DNA of 64,000 nucleotides, taken from NCBI RefSeq assembly GCF_021134715.1, contig NC_060020.1, positions 2,046,001 to 2,110,000 on the forward strand, written 5' to 3'. This DNA comes from Daphnia pulex. Its lineage: Eukaryota; Arthropoda; Branchiopoda; Diplostraca; Daphniidae. The number at the start of each line of letters is the position of its first letter. Positions within the stretch are counted from its first letter, which is position 1. Below the pieces are notes generated by a model. That model had not been told where the DNA came from, ran no database searches, and saw nothing but the letters and a program-made list of their open reading frames with translations. Below are positions 52,951 through 62,945 of the stretch, piece by piece. The translations under genes were made by a program, and so were the position numbers.

Positions 52951-53440
52951 ATTGAACTTGCCCCGTTTTCATGTGTTTGACCATGCAAAATATAACATTC
53001 ACATATGGTTTTTTGAGTTTCAACTGAAAATTCTGGTAAATTTCGTCTGCTAGAGGACTTCGTTTCCAAGGCAATGATTACGACACCTACGCCATCTGGG
53101 AGACGTTGTTTCATTCTCCGACAGCCAATGAGAATCCACCGCGTTTGAATGAGTTTTGACAACCCTATTTCGATAGAAAGCTTTTTTTTTTAAATAATAA
53201 TAAATGAGTAGCTTTAAATAGACTGGAGAATTGAATCTAAACTTTTATTTCAGCATGGCAATTTTGAAAGTTTCTAAAGCTCTGTATCCAGTAAAGAGCT
53301 TTTGAGACACATAACAAAATATTTTTCCGAGTATTCAAGAAGGCATTGCATAGGATTGCGGTGAAATATGAAACGTGATAAAAATTCGTCCGGCGCACTC
53401 GTCCTTAAGTAAATTGTGTGACGTCGTCGTCAGTTGGCTT
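52951..53440. other. Cyclin H promoter interval
   Basis: This short gap lies between the cyclin H start and the 3' end of the Gly-rich gene, both on the minus strand. It must hold the cyclin H promoter and the 3' UTR of the Gly-rich gene. I see no clear TATA box and no further gene. Confidence 0.5.
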
Positions 53441-54063
53441 TTAGTGGTAGTTACCAGTTTGCCCAGTTCCGAAACCACCGAAACCATTGCCGCCAGAGCC
53501 TACGAAAAGGAGAATAGATTATTAACACATTTTTTCAAACGATATCTTTTACCAAAGACAAAATGAAAATATTACCACCACCGCCGGCGTAGGGGTTGTA
53601 GCCTTTTCCGGCAGTCAGCGCTTGACCTGTTTACATTGAAAATATTTAGATTTGGTTGACAAGCATATGAGTCATTCTGGGTTTTACTTACCAACTCCAA
53701 CGGTACCGATTCCAGTGAATTGACCGTAGGCACCAATGGCTCCGGCAACAGTACTATCAACACAAAATAAAATATTAGATTATTCCTTTTGCCTTCTTTA
53801 GAGCATAATTGCGGATTGTTTTACCCAGCTCCATAGCCACCTAGGCCGTTTTGAAATCCGGTGGAGAATATTTCATTGAAAGTGTTACTTCCATATCCGA
53901 CAAGAGGGGTACCGGCTTGTACTCCGCAAGCCAAGCAAAGAATGACAGCCTGCGTGAAATTAATTATTTAGTGGATGAGATCCTTGTTTTAGTCGGTATT
54001 TTTATTTAAAAAAAGATGCAATATACTCACGATGGAAACGATGCTGGTATATCTGGCAACCAT
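53441..54063 (-). CDS. Small secreted Gly/Tyr-rich protein
   Basis: Five small exons on the minus strand: 54031-54063, 53825-53949, 53692-53753, 53576-53626 and 53441-53499. All introns are GT-AG, 65-81 bp, and keep frame; total 109 residues. The N-terminus, MVARYTSIVSIAVILCLACG followed by VQA, is a typical cleaved signal peptide with a likely cut after residue 23. The mature part of about 86 residues is rich in Gly, with Tyr, Asn, Thr and Phe, and has motifs such as GLGGYGAG, GGNGFGGFGTG and NPYAGGGG. It has two Cys, both in the signal region, so the mature chain has no disulphides. Such proteins in arthropods are often cuticle or other extracellular-matrix components, or Gly-rich antimicrobial peptides; I cannot tell which. 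The exon structure makes it a real gene rather than a chance frame. A TATA-like box lies about 70 bases upstream of the start codon. Confidence 0.8.
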
Positions 54064-54129
54064 ATTGAAGATTGTGTAGCTAGGAGTCCTAGTGAACAGT
54101 GAATAATGATAGACTTGGTTTTCAATCCG

Positions 54130-54137
54130 TTTAAATA
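54130..54137 (-). promoter_or_regulatory. TATA-like box of the Gly-rich gene
   Basis: TATTTAAA on the minus strand is followed about 30-37 bases downstream by TTCACT words (near 54100 and 54093) that fit an arthropod initiator (TCA-type). This would give a 5' UTR of roughly 30-40 bases, typical of a strongly expressed secreted protein. Confidence 0.4.
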
Positions 54138-56354
54138 GAGTACCGCTGATCACGTGATACTTTCGCTCGTTTTCTTTGTAACATTACAGGAAATTTGGAT
54201 AATTTGAGAAAGCGATTCTCGATCATTCCCAAAATTCCCAAGAAAAAAGATCGCTGATTCGTACTTCTTGTCTAATAGTCTAAAGTATTGTTCTGAAGAA
54301 AAGATCTGTCCCACTTCTTCACTGACTAAGTGAAAGCCATTTTATTACTTTGTCTTTAGATTTATTATAGTCTAATGGAGCTTCAATCCTACAATTTCCA
54401 TTATTATTGTAGCCGTTAGACAGGCAGGCGTAGGACGTCGCTAAAGAGACGTGAACGATTTCGCTTTCCAGTTTCCAGTTGACCGCAATTCATTGTATCT
54501 ACATACTATAGAATTTCTTCGATAGTCATGCCACAATAGATTATGGTACATTGGCCTTCCTTTATCTGTTGCGCCAATAAAGAACAAAAACTACTAGACT
54601 GGATTGAATATCGTTTTTGCGTTCAATGGGGTTAGTATTTCACCCTGTTTATTGCATGGGGAGAATCAGTCTGAGAAATATGACACAACCGTACAAAATA
54701 CAGGGAACAAACTCACCGTCAACAATTAAACCCCTTTTAAAAAATAAATTAAACTATTCAAAATTAGCGCTGCTGTGCAGTTGATAGTTTCATGGCAATT
54801 TTCATTTGTAACCAGGTGTGGCATTACATCTACTAAACCGCGCGTGCGATACCCATTTTTCCATCGCTTAAAAAGACAAAAGGAAACACAACTATTTATG
54901 TAGAGTTTTGTAGACTCCACCCTAGATGAATCCGACACGGTGGGGTAGTAAAAATAACGACAAATATACATCTGTTAAGTGGACGCTGGAGTGGCTGGCT
55001 TTTTTCCCATTTATCACAAAACGAAATATGCGGTTGAAAAGCCTCTACGATCTTTCGCGCCAATCTTCATGTTATCTACGGGAGAGAATACCGAGTACCC
55101 CTTGACACATGGAAGCCTATAGCATAGTTTATCCCACTTCACAGTAACGGTCCACAGGTCCAGTCGATTACGATCTTTCCGATGCCAAGTTCACAGAACT
55201 GCAAACTGAATAGTAATAGCTAACAAAATAGAAGACCATACATGTAGAGCGGACAGGCAGATGTGGGTAACTTTTTCCTCTTTTCGTCATTGTTAGGTTT
55301 TTATTTATCGATTATGATTGAGGGAAAGGAAGAGAACCTAGATTCAATTTCATTTGGCAGGGGAGCGGTCGATATACAAATACATACATGGGATATACCG
55401 TACAACATGCGCTGTAAGTTTCCTCTCCATTTTTTCTCCCTCGCAACTCGTCTGTGGACGTTGACGTGTATGCACATTTTTACCATTCCCTCCAGTCTTA
55501 CTCACACCTGTACAGGTGTGTCGGCCAATATTGATTGCGTGCAGCATTCACGTTTCGTGCCGAACGGCTTCCTAGCCAAAAAATAAAATAAAAAGGAGAT
55601 TCTCGTTTGCTTCGGCACATTTCGACTTATCTATTACACTTGTAGACTTGCTACGTAATCGGATAGAAAAGCGCTTACTCACTCTTCTTTATAGACTGTT
55701 TAAATGCTAAGTGGAATCCAATTAAGTGGAAAACCACACTGGATAACGCACAGGGGGAAGTAACAAACTGGCCAAAAGCATTCTCTCTCAGTTGGGGGTA
55801 TAATGGGTCTTTTTTTAAATCGTGAATACAAAAGAACGGTCAAAACGACTGTCAATGTGTTTTTGTAACGGGTGAAAGGGGGGAGGGAGAGGGGAGGCCG
55901 CTCAAAAGGGAGGTTGAGGGGGGCAGGTGTTTGGTCGGGATAACACATCGTATATAGAGATGCTTCGAACTGATGTGGGCATCAGAGCGGTATTGTACAG
56001 AGAGTGAAAGGGAGAGACAGGAACGGATGGGGGGAGGGGATGAGTAATGCACACTTGCACGGGACCCTCGAAAACTGCCACCACACATCTGTGGGCGCTC
56101 TGTTGTATATACGTACAAGTATTGCATTGTCGGCTACATCACTCTCTAAGCTGGAAAAACGATTTGGCCATCATTTTAGTTTGAAGCACCGTGGGACAAC
56201 GTGGCACATTCTACTTCGGATGTTTCCGTCGAACAGTTCTCGAAGTTACTCCTGTTTTCATTTGTAGCGCTCGGTCCCTGTAATACAGTCGCTGCTGTCG
56301 TCCAGGTGAGGTGTCGTGTAAACAAGTGACCGATTAGTGTAAATTTGGTTATGA
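54138..56354. other. Intergenic DNA before mir-252b, no gene seen
   Basis: No supportable protein gene. It contains AT-rich unique-looking DNA and a GGGGAGG-rich part near 55,880-56,040. If the microRNA has its own promoter, it should lie here, because mir-252b is on the plus strand and no host gene is visible. The frames of 60-107 codons in this stretch lack recognisable domains. Confidence 0.5.
55503..55520. repeat. 18-bp palindrome with two CACCTG E-boxes
   Basis: CACACCTGTACAGGTGTG is a perfect palindrome. Each half carries CACCTG/CAGGTG, an E-box type bound by bHLH or Snail-class zinc-finger factors. It lies about 0.85 kb upstream of the mir-252b hairpin. Confidence 0.7.
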
Positions 56355-56427
56355 GGTCGCTAAGTAGTAGTGCCGCAGGTAATTGCTATTAAATCTCATA
56401 TTACCTGGACAAGGCTACTTAACGTTC
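56355..56427 (+). ncRNA. mir-252b: microRNA precursor mir-252b
   Basis: The 5' arm at 56360-56382 begins CTAAGTAGTAGTGCCGCAGG and then TAA. From memory this matches the arthropod miR-252 family: it shares CTAAGTA and GTGCCGCAGG with Drosophila miR-252, and it is the -AGUAG- form usually called miR-252b. The sequence folds back. After a loop of about 17 bases (56384-56400), the 3' arm ATTACCTGGACAAGGCTACTTAAC pairs with it through AGGTAAT/ATTACCT and TAAGTAG/CTACTTA, with a central bulge. The mature product should come from the 5' arm, with seed UAAGUAG. No protein-coding host is visible on the plus strand. The hairpin ends about 260 bases beyond the stop codon of the convergent XPNPEP1 gene. 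Confidence 0.9.
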
Positions 56428-56687
56428 TTTTAACTTTAAACGACTTTTAAAACTCTATTGAAACATTTGAACTGTATAATAAAAAAGAACAATTACCAAA
56501 TGACCTGTTTTCATTCACCAACTATTAGTTATGTATTTGATTCATCCTAAAAATTCGTCCTGAAATCCTTGTTTGTACTTTTTGAACACAAAATAAACTG
56601 GGGTTTGAAACTCCAAAGATGTTGTTCGATGTAAGTTACAAAGCATAGAAGGAAGAAGGAATTTTTTCTTTCTGATGGAACCACATT
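56428..56687. other. Gap between mir-252b and XPNPEP1 stop codon
   Basis: This 260-bp gap must contain the XPNPEP1 3' UTR (minus strand) and may contain the 3' part of the mir-252b primary transcript (plus strand). I found no canonical polyadenylation hexamer for the minus strand here, so the XPNPEP1 transcript may run antisense through the microRNA. Confidence 0.45.
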
Positions 56688-59279
56688 TTAGCCAACCGGT
56701 TCCGTTTCTCTCATAAGCCAATTCAAGCCTTCTTTTTTGTTCATCTTCTGTAAAAGAGGCGCTACTTTATCGCGACACTGGGTATGGTATTGGTCGATGT
56801 AAGCAACCTGAAATAACGACACAGGTTATTTTTTATAATTTATGATACGAATAGAAAGTTGATTATACCTCTTCCTTGGTCAACATTTCAGCAATGATCC
56901 TGCAAGAAAAAAACTGTTCTTTTAAAAATGCTCTCACGAATTTATCTGATAAATTAAACTTACATCTTTTGCTGGATGGGGACAAAAGTTAGATTTTCAA
57001 AAGTGCAAAATTTGCGGTCTTTGAAATTGTTCTCGGGTTTGGCTGGCACGATTTTAACCAAATTTTCGATGCGAATTCCGAATTCTCCGTCTTGATAAAA
57101 ACCTGGTTCATTTGAAAGAACCATATTCTCGCTTAGACCCTACCAAATGAAACAGTAAATTATAACAAGAACAGGTGACGTCAACAGGATTTATACCGGA
57201 TCGTCTGGGTAAACTCTCCAAGAAATTCCCATTGGGCCTTCGTGAACGCAGAGGTAATGTCCAACTCCGTGACTCGTGCCATGAAGATAATCAAGGCCAA
57301 CGTCCCACAAAGCCTTGCGCGCCAAAACATCCAATACATTGCCCTGTGGAAATTGTATTAAATGTTAAAAGCAACCTTCGTTCTAGAAACTCTACGGGCA
57401 CGTGTTACTTTAATTTTGGATGGGAAAAGGCAGGTAGCCAAACTCATTTGACCCTTCAGAACGCGGGTAAAACATTGGCGCTCAAAGGGTGTAGGGCATC
57501 CAAAATGTACAGTGCGTGTTACGTCAGTTGTGCCATCCTTGTACTGGCCACCGGAATCACAAAGGTAAATTTCGCGATCATTAATGGGACGGTCCGTCTC
57601 AGGACTGGGTTTGTAATGAATGATAGCTGCGTTGGAACCCGACGAACTAATCGTGTCAAAACTCAAACCAACAAAATCGGCTTGCTCAGCACGAAAGCCA
57701 GCTAGTTTATCGGCGGCAGATATTTCAGTCACAACTCGCTGCGATTCAACTTCTTTCTCCAACCAAGCAAAGAAACAACAGAGAGCAGCTGCGTCCTTGA
57801 TGTGTGCGTTTTCCATGCCTACAATAGTACACATTCACCAAAAGAAGATTAAAGATGATGGGACACAAATAAATATAAGGAAATAAACGTCATACCGGCC
57901 ATCTCGACTGGATTCTTGATCGCTTTCATGAAAACAACAGGCGACACATCACTACAAAGGATATCTTCAGCAACTAGATTTGAAAATGCGACTGCACTTT
58001 TGTCGCTTATCCAGATCTTCTTCGGTTGCTGTGGAATCTGTCGACAAATCAGCAAAAACAAACAAAGAAAACAAGTCAGAATGCATTTTTCTTTCTTGGT
58101 TATGATCGCTCATGAATGTACTTCAGCAGCCAAGAATCCGTCAACATCCTCGTACGGGTGTAGAATAGCCAATACATTGTTGTTGGTCTGAGACGAAACC
58201 AGTTCTGCCATTTCAACGTCAGCTTCCAGATTTAAATGCTGTCTAACCGAGAGTGTCACTTTAGATGGGTCGACGAATAAATGAATTTCTCCATTCGTTT
58301 TGACCAGCGCCCACGAGAAAAATACAGGATTGTACTGAATATCCGAACCACGTAAGTTTAGCAACCCTAAATCAGTTGAATGTATAGGCTAATAGTTAGT
58401 CTCCTTCTAGTTGATCCATTGATTTTCACTTACATGCAATATCATCAAGAGCAGTCAGCAATAACAAGGAACAGTTTTTGGCATCCATTTCTTGAATGAC
58501 ATCTTTAACTTTGTCTTGCCAAGATTTACCTGGTGCAACGACGACGAAGATTAAATAACACGCTTGTCAGTAACATACTAATTCAAATAAAACTTACCAG
58601 TAAATTCAATTCCAAGAGGTTGAATAACATGGGATGGAGGTGGGGGTTTATCATCCCAAATGGCATCTACTATATTCCTTTCCACTGGAACCAGAATGTG
58701 GCCATTGGATTTTAGAGTTTTTGATAAAGGAGTCCATTGGTCTTTGGAAAATAGTCTTGGATCCACACCAACTTTTGATCCTACTGGTAATGTTTTGGCA
58801 AGCCAAGCTCCTTGAGTTGGAGTAGTAGGTATACCTAATGAAAAATATTATATTAGGTAATTTCATTAATAATTTCTTTAAAAATATATACCTTCTTTCA
58901 TTAATGTCCAATTTGCATCCAATTGTTTCTCAGCTTGATTGAAGTAACGGCCATCAGTCCACAGGCATGCATCTGTTTCTGTTATGACAGCCGTACCAGC
59001 TGAACCAGTAAACCCAGAGACAAAAGCCCTACGCTGATCACTGTCAGCTAAATATTCACTCTATAAAAGTTTAGAGAAGAAGACACACTCAATTAAGTGA
59101 ATTATGGTTAATGTAACAGTTGCATCTTAAAATATGAGAATTGAGACAAAAGACCAGCCAACCTGATGTGCATCTCCACTTGGTACAATGTAAGCTTGGA
59201 TAGCTTCCGTAACGAAAGTTGTATCTTTCATCAAACTCCGAAGACGTTTTAGAATTTGGGTAGTCTGTTTAGCCGCCAT
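56688..59279 (-). CDS. XPNPEP1: Cytosolic Xaa-Pro aminopeptidase (aminopeptidase P1)
   Basis: Eleven exons on the minus strand: 59163-59279, 58892-59060, 58598-58834, 58434-58529, 58122-58366, 57896-58037, 57409-57818, 57197-57343, 56964-57139, 56869-56899 and 56688-56807. All introns are GT-AG (57-102 bp) and all joins keep frame: 629 residues, against 623 in human XPNPEP1. The enzyme removes the N-terminal residue from peptides with proline second, using two Mn ions. Two creatinase-like domains come first ([37 protein letters not shown]), then the pita-bread catalytic domain. The five metal ligands are Asp423 and Asp434 (in [12 protein letters not shown]), His497 (HGTSHGVG), Glu532 (NEPGFY) and Glu546 (GIRIEN). 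There is no signal peptide, which favours the cytosolic form. The Met at 59279 fits the position of the human start. The gene is divergent from RPB10, with a 2.6-kb mobile element between them. Confidence 0.97.
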
Positions 59280-59554
59280 AATGCGCAGGTTTGAAGTGTC
59301 AAATCACCATTAATTGAATGTGATTGAACTATCTAACACACACAACTATTAGGTAAATGACCGTTATCTGACTAGACACAATCAAAATCAATCAAATAAA
59401 TTTTACCTTTGATCCCTAATACGTAACAAGCTAAAAAATAAAGACGGAGATATTGAGAAAAACAAATATCAGCTGGACCAATTGAAACCGCGCAAAATTT
59501 CGCTCCCTGGTGCCTAAAATTCGAACAACTTGAATACAAAAAATGTAAATAGGC
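59280..59554. other. XPNPEP1 5' UTR and promoter interval
   Basis: AT-rich unique DNA between the XPNPEP1 start codon and the left end of the mobile element. It probably holds the 5' UTR and core promoter. A short upstream ATG on the minus strand is closed by TGA after two further codons. No TATA box is clear. Confidence 0.5.
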
Positions 59555-59581
59555 TAGGGTAATGTCTCAAAATCTGGACAG
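59555..59581 (+). repeat. Left terminal inverted repeat
   Basis: Starts TAGGGTAATGTC and ends TCTGGACAG. It pairs with 62146-62172 at 22 of 27 positions. Confidence 0.8.
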
Positions 59582-60209
59582 GCCTGAACGCTACAAATTT
59601 TGGACAACCGAAGAAATTTTGGTTTAAAAGTCCTATATGATGAGCAAATATCGCGAAAACTATACCATTATGAAGAATTTTTGCTATTCTATCTGGGTTT
59701 GCAAAATATTTACTCTAAATGCCTGAAATCTCAGGAAATTATTAAAATAAAATTTCTGAAAAGAACTTAGAAAATATGAAGTTTCTTGGCCTCATAAATC
59801 AAGCTGGAATAACATTTCTAGATGATATTTCTTGCTGTTTTAGGGCTCAAACGAAAGAATTTTGTTCATTCTTCACATTTCAGTACTTAAAACTGCGCCA
59901 AAACTGCAAATTCATGGAAGAAATCTAAGTAGAAGCTTGCTGGCGATAAATCCCATTACACAAAAGCTGGACACCCCCCCTTTCTAAATCTGGACAACTG
60001 TAGAAGCCACAGGGTGTCGCTAGTTGAGGTGTACGCCACATTTCTTCGTTCTTTTTAATTTCAGCTTCTTGACATCTGAAAGCAATTATGTTTATACTGA
60101 TCTCATTCGTGTCTTATCTATACATTCAATAAAATATACTATAATAAAAAAAAAAAAATAATTGCTTTATTTTGCCATTGCATTTAAACAATTTCATAAT
60201 TAGCAAGCT

Positions 60210-60365
60210 TCCACAGTTGTATGGTAAGGGGCTTTCTTTGGTAATAGTTTGGATTTTGGGTGTCTCAAGGTTCAAATCCAAATCTCAACATAAATTTTTT
60301 CATGAAAATAATTTGGAAATTGCCTAAGGGTGTCCAGAATTTATAACACGCTAGGGATAGCGTGG
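60210..60365 (+). repeat. tRNA-like module 1 (forward)
   Basis: The B-box-like sequence GGTTCAAATCC is at 60269-60279. A weak A-box-like part (GTTGTATGGTAAGGGGC) lies about 45 bases upstream. The shared tail (CATGAAA, TTTGGAAAT, TGTCCAGAATTTATAACACG, then CTAGGGATAG) ends near 60360. It is the most diverged of the forward tails. Confidence 0.65.
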
Positions 60366-60437
60366 AAATATATTCTTTTTTCAACTTAGATCATTAAGCA
60401 AAATATATAGACATCTAATCTGCATTAGATTATCATT

Positions 60438-60589
60438 CGTAGCCGTATCGGTATAGCGTCCAACTATTGATCGGCCTTTTCACGGGGCACAGGTTCAAAT
60501 CCTTTTTGCTCCAAGGATTTTCTTTTTATAAAGTATTTGGGCATTGCCTAGGGCTGTCCAGAATTTATAACACGTTAGAGATGGCTTGG
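60438..60589 (+). repeat. tRNA-like module 2 (forward)
   Basis: A-box-like TAGCCGTATCGGTATAGCG starts near 60440, and B-box GGTTCAAATCC is at 60492-60502. The tail with CTGTCCAGAATTTATAACAC runs to about 60588. The part between the boxes differs completely from the other modules. Confidence 0.7.
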
Positions 60590-60660
60590 TTATTTTTTCC
60601 TTTTTTTATCTTTGATCATTCTTGAAACTATTCAACATTTGTCATTCATTAAAAGAAGTC

Positions 60661-60817
60661 ATGTAGCTAAAATGGTAAAGTGCCGTTCTGCCGAAAAAAT
60701 GGTTTTATCATCAGTATGTAGGTTCGAATCCAGATTCCTTTAAAACTCTTTTTCATGAAATAAATTTGGAAATCGCCCCAGGCTGTCCAGAATTTATAAC
60801 ACGCTAGAGATGGCTTA
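60661..60817 (+). repeat. tRNA-like module 3 (forward)
   Basis: A-box-like TAGCTAAAATGGTAAAGTG (60664-60682) and B-box GGTTCGAATCC (60721-60731) both fit the Pol III tRNA promoter consensus. The shared tail ends with AACACGCTAGAGATGGCTTA near 60817. The segments cannot be folded into a full tRNA cloverleaf, so this is a tRNA-derived sequence rather than a tRNA gene. Confidence 0.75.
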
Positions 60818-60890
60818 GAATTTTATTATTTTAAAAACTTCTATCATTTTAAAAATCAGATTAACATCGATTTCATTTTCTGATAACCTA

Positions 60891-61016
60891 TATAGCTATG
60901 TCGGTAAAGTGCTTACTTCCTGATAATGTTTACGATTACGGCCATGGTTCAAATCCCATTCCGAAAAATATTTTGCATGAAATATATTATGAAGCGGAGA
61001 ACGCCCAGAATTCAAA
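60891..61016 (+). repeat. tRNA-like module 4 (forward, truncated tail)
   Basis: A-box-like TAGCTATGTCGGTAAAGTG (60893-60911) and B-box GGTTCAAATCC (60946-60956). The tail is degenerate (CGCCCAGAATTC) and runs straight into the reversed modules, marking the centre of the inverted array. Confidence 0.65.
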
Positions 61017-61020
61017 ATTA

Positions 61021-61116
61021 CTTTCATGAAATTGATTTCAACTGAAATAGGATTTGAACAACGGCGCCGATAGTGACGACCGTTGGAAAATATGCACTCT
61101 ACCAACAGAGCTATAG
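61021..61116 (-). repeat. tRNA-like module 5 (reverse, best A-box)
   Basis: On the minus strand, TAGCTCTGTTGGTAGAGTG (61096-61114) is almost a textbook tRNA D-arm/A-box, with a possible GCTC/GAGT stem. The B-box-like TGTTCAAATCC is at 61050-61060. The T-arm and anticodon arm do not pair well, so a functional tRNA is unlikely. Confidence 0.7.
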
Positions 61117-61185
61117 CGACTGTTAGTGAGAGAAAAAGATGTTAATATGTTTTGAAAAATTATGAAAGTTTTAAAAATAATAAAT

Positions 61186-61346
61186 TTCTAAGCCATCTCT
61201 AGCGTGTTATAAATTCTGGACAGCCTGGGGCGATTTCCAAATTTATTTCATGAAAAAGAGTTTTGACGGAATCTAGATTCGAACCTAAATACTAATGAAT
61301 AGATCAAGTTAATGGCAGGCCAGCACTTAACCATTCCAGCTACATG
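61186..61346 (-). repeat. tRNA-like module 6 (reverse)
   Basis: The shared tail is at 61189-61260, the B-box GGTTCGAATC at 61275-61284 and the A-box-like TAGCTGGAATGGTTAAGTG at 61324-61342 (minus strand). Confidence 0.75.
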
Positions 61347-61415
61347 ACACGTTATAAAGAATGAAAAATGTTGTAATAATTTGAAGAATGATCAAAGATA
61401 AAAAAGGAAAAAATT

Positions 61416-61575
61416 ACCAAGCCATCTCTAGCGTGTTATAAATTCTGGACAGCCTAAGGCGATTTCCAAATGAATTTCATGAAAAAATGTTTTTGCTGAT
61501 TCCTGGATTCGAACCTAGGAATTATAGTTTAACCTCAACTTCTCAGGCAGGCCCTCAACCACTTTAGCTACATGG
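61416..61575 (-). repeat. tRNA-like module 7 (reverse)
   Basis: The shared tail begins at 61419 (reads CCATCTCTAGCGTGTTATAA on plus). B-box GGTTCGAATCC is at 61505-61515, and A-box-like TAGCTAAAGTGGTTGAG at about 61553-61569 (minus strand). Confidence 0.75.
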
Positions 61576-61645
61576 GTAATCACTGTGCAAGGCAAGTATT
61601 GAAATATTTTGAAGAATGATGAAAGTTCCCAAAATAATAAATTTT

Positions 61646-61803
61646 CATGCCATCTCTAGCGTGTTATAAATTCTGGACAGCCTGAGGCGATTTTCAAATG
61701 AATTTCATGAAAAAATATTTTATTCAATCCTGAATTCGAACCTAGGAACCCTTGGTTAACTTTAACACTTCAGGAAAGCCTTCAACCACTTTAGCTATGT
61801 GGG
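61646..61803 (-). repeat. tRNA-like module 8 (reverse)
   Basis: The shared tail starts at about 61649. B-box-like GGTTCGAATTC is at 61732-61742, and A-box-like TAGCTAAAGTGGTTGAAGG at about 61778-61796 (minus strand). It is closest in sequence to module 7, suggesting recent tandem duplication. Confidence 0.75.
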
Positions 61804-62145
61804 TCGAAAATTTACTATGGTAAGGGTAACTTTAAACCATAATGCTGACCAATATTTTCAGCATAGACTATGAAAATGGTCTTAGATCACTCTGAGAGAG
61901 GTATAAATTAAAACTGAATTGATGAAAACGTTATTATTATGGTGCCACTTTATGCGTTTATTTTATCACAATCACAGTCGAATCATTCAAAGAAGACCCG
62001 TTTTATTAAGTTGTGGTTTCTGCTCATAGATGGCGCTGGTGGCTGTCCAGAATTTTTACAAACTGTCCAAGATTTTTGACGGTTGTCCAACTTTAGGAAG
62101 ACGTTTGGCCTATCTCAAGCACGCAAATATGACATAGCCACAAAA

Positions 62146-62172
62146 GTGTCCAGAATTAGTGACACTACCCTA
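62146..62172 (-). repeat. Right terminal inverted repeat
   Basis: The reverse complement starts TAGGGTAGTGTCAC and ends TCTGGACAC, matching the left end at 22 of 27 positions. The outermost TA is shared with the left end. Confidence 0.8.

Positions 62173-62945
<773 letters not shown>

Larger units (their letters stand above)
59555..62172. mobile_element. Non-autonomous TIR element carrying a foldback array of tRNA-like modules
   Basis: The left end (59555-59581) and the reverse complement of the right end (62146-62172) agree at 22 of 27 positions: TAGGGTARTGTC, a variable part, then TCTGGACA. If the outermost TA is a target duplication, the element fits the Tc1/mariner superfamily, which inserts at TA; that assignment is inference. 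Subterminal DNA at both ends repeats the CTGGACA/TGTCCAG word (for example near 59607, 59965, 59988, 62044, 62063 and 62082), like multiple transposase-binding sites. The interior holds four forward and then four reverse tRNA-like modules (listed separately), so the whole could fold into a long imperfect hairpin. No transposase frame is present; the longest open frame is under 70 codons. It sits between the divergent XPNPEP1 and RPB10 genes. Confidence 0.75.

Noticed and set aside
57175..57705. 176-codon plus-strand frame
   Set aside because: It lies antisense to XPNPEP1 exons 7 and 8 and crosses their introns. It is a shadow of conserved coding sequence.
60661..61116. Functional tRNA genes in the module array
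   Set aside because: The A- and B-boxes look right, but the T-arm, anticodon arm and acceptor stem do not pair, so these are tRNA-derived repeats.
60210..61803. CRISPR array
   Set aside because: Repeats are diverged, long, in both orientations and tRNA-like, and the genome is clearly eukaryotic.
59555..62172. Transposase gene inside the element
   Set aside because: No open frame exceeds about 70 codons and no DDE/D-type motif can be seen; the element appears non-autonomous.
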